From Palsa-506 sp963709075 (lineage in GTDB: Bacteria > Actinomycetota > Actinomycetes > Streptosporangiales > Streptosporangiaceae): a DNA stretch of 64,000 nt. Made by a program: the position numbers and the translations under genes. The stretch lies in contig CAVPUY010000015.1 of NCBI GenBank assembly GCA_963709075.1, forward strand, positions 124,001 to 188,000, in the 5' to 3' direction. The number at the start of each line of letters is the position of its first letter. The first letter of the stretch is position 1. Shown piece by piece: positions 63,859 through 64,000 of the stretch. The notes beneath the pieces are model-generated. The model saw only the letters and a program-made list of their open reading frames with translations, ran no database searches and was not told where the DNA came from.

Positions 63859-64000
63859 TCAGCTGTTGCCGGGGGCGGCGGTGCTCGCGGCCGCCGCGCG
63901 GGCCCGCAGCATGGCGGCCGGCGCGACGTGCTCGATGGGCAGGCCTCGCCTGGCTGCGATCTCCTCCGGCCGCTTCAGGCTCTTCAGCGCGGCCACCGTC
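63859..64000 (-). CDS. rpsE: 30S ribosomal protein S5, C-terminal part (runs off the window)
   Basis: The 46 C-terminal residues are visible: TVAALKSLKRPEEIAARRGLP, then IEHVAPAAMLRARAAAAST and AAPGNS. This matches the end of S5, with its LKRPEEIAxxRG block. The rest lies beyond base 64000. The stop is 14 bp before rpmD, in the usual rpsE-rpmD-rplO order. Confidence 0.95.
   Translation of the reverse strand, partial: TVAALKSLKRPEEIAARRGLPIEHVAPAAMLRARAAAASTAAPGNS

Noticed and set aside
1..64000. tRNA, rRNA and insertion sequence genes
   Set aside because: No tRNA T-loop and acceptor pairing, no rRNA-like stretch and no transposase motif was found by reading both strands; weak or degenerate cases may have been missed without a dedicated search.

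Overview
The window is chromosomal DNA from a very GC-rich actinomycete. The evidence is the actinobacterial gene order (guaB3, guaB2, a SigD/ShbA-type sigma factor, groEL1, groES; tsaE, tsaB, rimI, tsaD; alr; nnr; acpS; glmS; glmM; rpsI; rplM; truA; rplQ; rpoA; rpsD; rpsK; rpsM; rpmJ; infA; map; adk; secY; rplO; rpmD; rpsE), many GTG starts, an acyl-CoA carboxylase with an epsilon subunit, and an LpdA-type quinone dehydrogenase. Gene content suggests Streptosporangiales or a relative, but the species cannot be named from sequence alone.

Layout. 1-8.8 kb: two paralogous GT-C-like membrane proteins around an MFS exporter with its divergent MmyB-type regulator, and a propionyl/acetyl-CoA carboxylase beta chain. 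8.8-14.3 kb: NYN-domain protein, carboxylase epsilon and biotin-carrying alpha subunits, a DUF5313-like membrane protein, LpdA, and a gamma-glutamylcyclotransferase-like protein. 14.3-21.4 kb: split transketolase, PH-domain protein, an M20 amidohydrolase coupled to a glutamate-cysteine-ligase-like enzyme, and a B12-dependent acyl-CoA mutase large subunit. 21.7-28 kb: secreted lipoprotein, D-Ala-D-Ala carboxypeptidase, trpS, and a visibly less GC-rich patch with two membrane proteins. 28-36 kb: glpD, guaB3-guaB2-sigma, groEL1-groES with a CIRCE operator. 36-52 kb: a DUF5995 protein, the tRNA t6A cluster, alr, an S9 peptidase, and the glucosamine/cell-wall precursor genes. 51-64 kb: the ribosomal protein, RNA polymerase alpha and SecY operons, read leftwards.

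How the genes work together. The carboxylase genes and the acyl-CoA mutase fit propionate and branched-chain acyl-CoA metabolism (the mutase B12 subunit is not in the window). glmS, glmM, alr and the carboxypeptidase supply and trim peptidoglycan. tsaB/D/E with rimI make t6A and acetylate S18. The right third is the core translation, transcription and secretion block.

Quality warning. About 20 single-base frameshifts interrupt otherwise intact genes, including essential ones (glmS, glmM, alr, rplO). By parsimony about 15 are insertions and 5 deletions. They look like sequencing or assembly errors, so these genes are annotated as single CDSs with the break given. No CRISPR array, tRNA, rRNA, prophage or insertion sequence was recognised. 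No convincing new multi-gene system was found. The best leads are repeat and palindrome families, unusual domain fusions and tails, and a possible systematic ACG-to-ACTG insertion signature.
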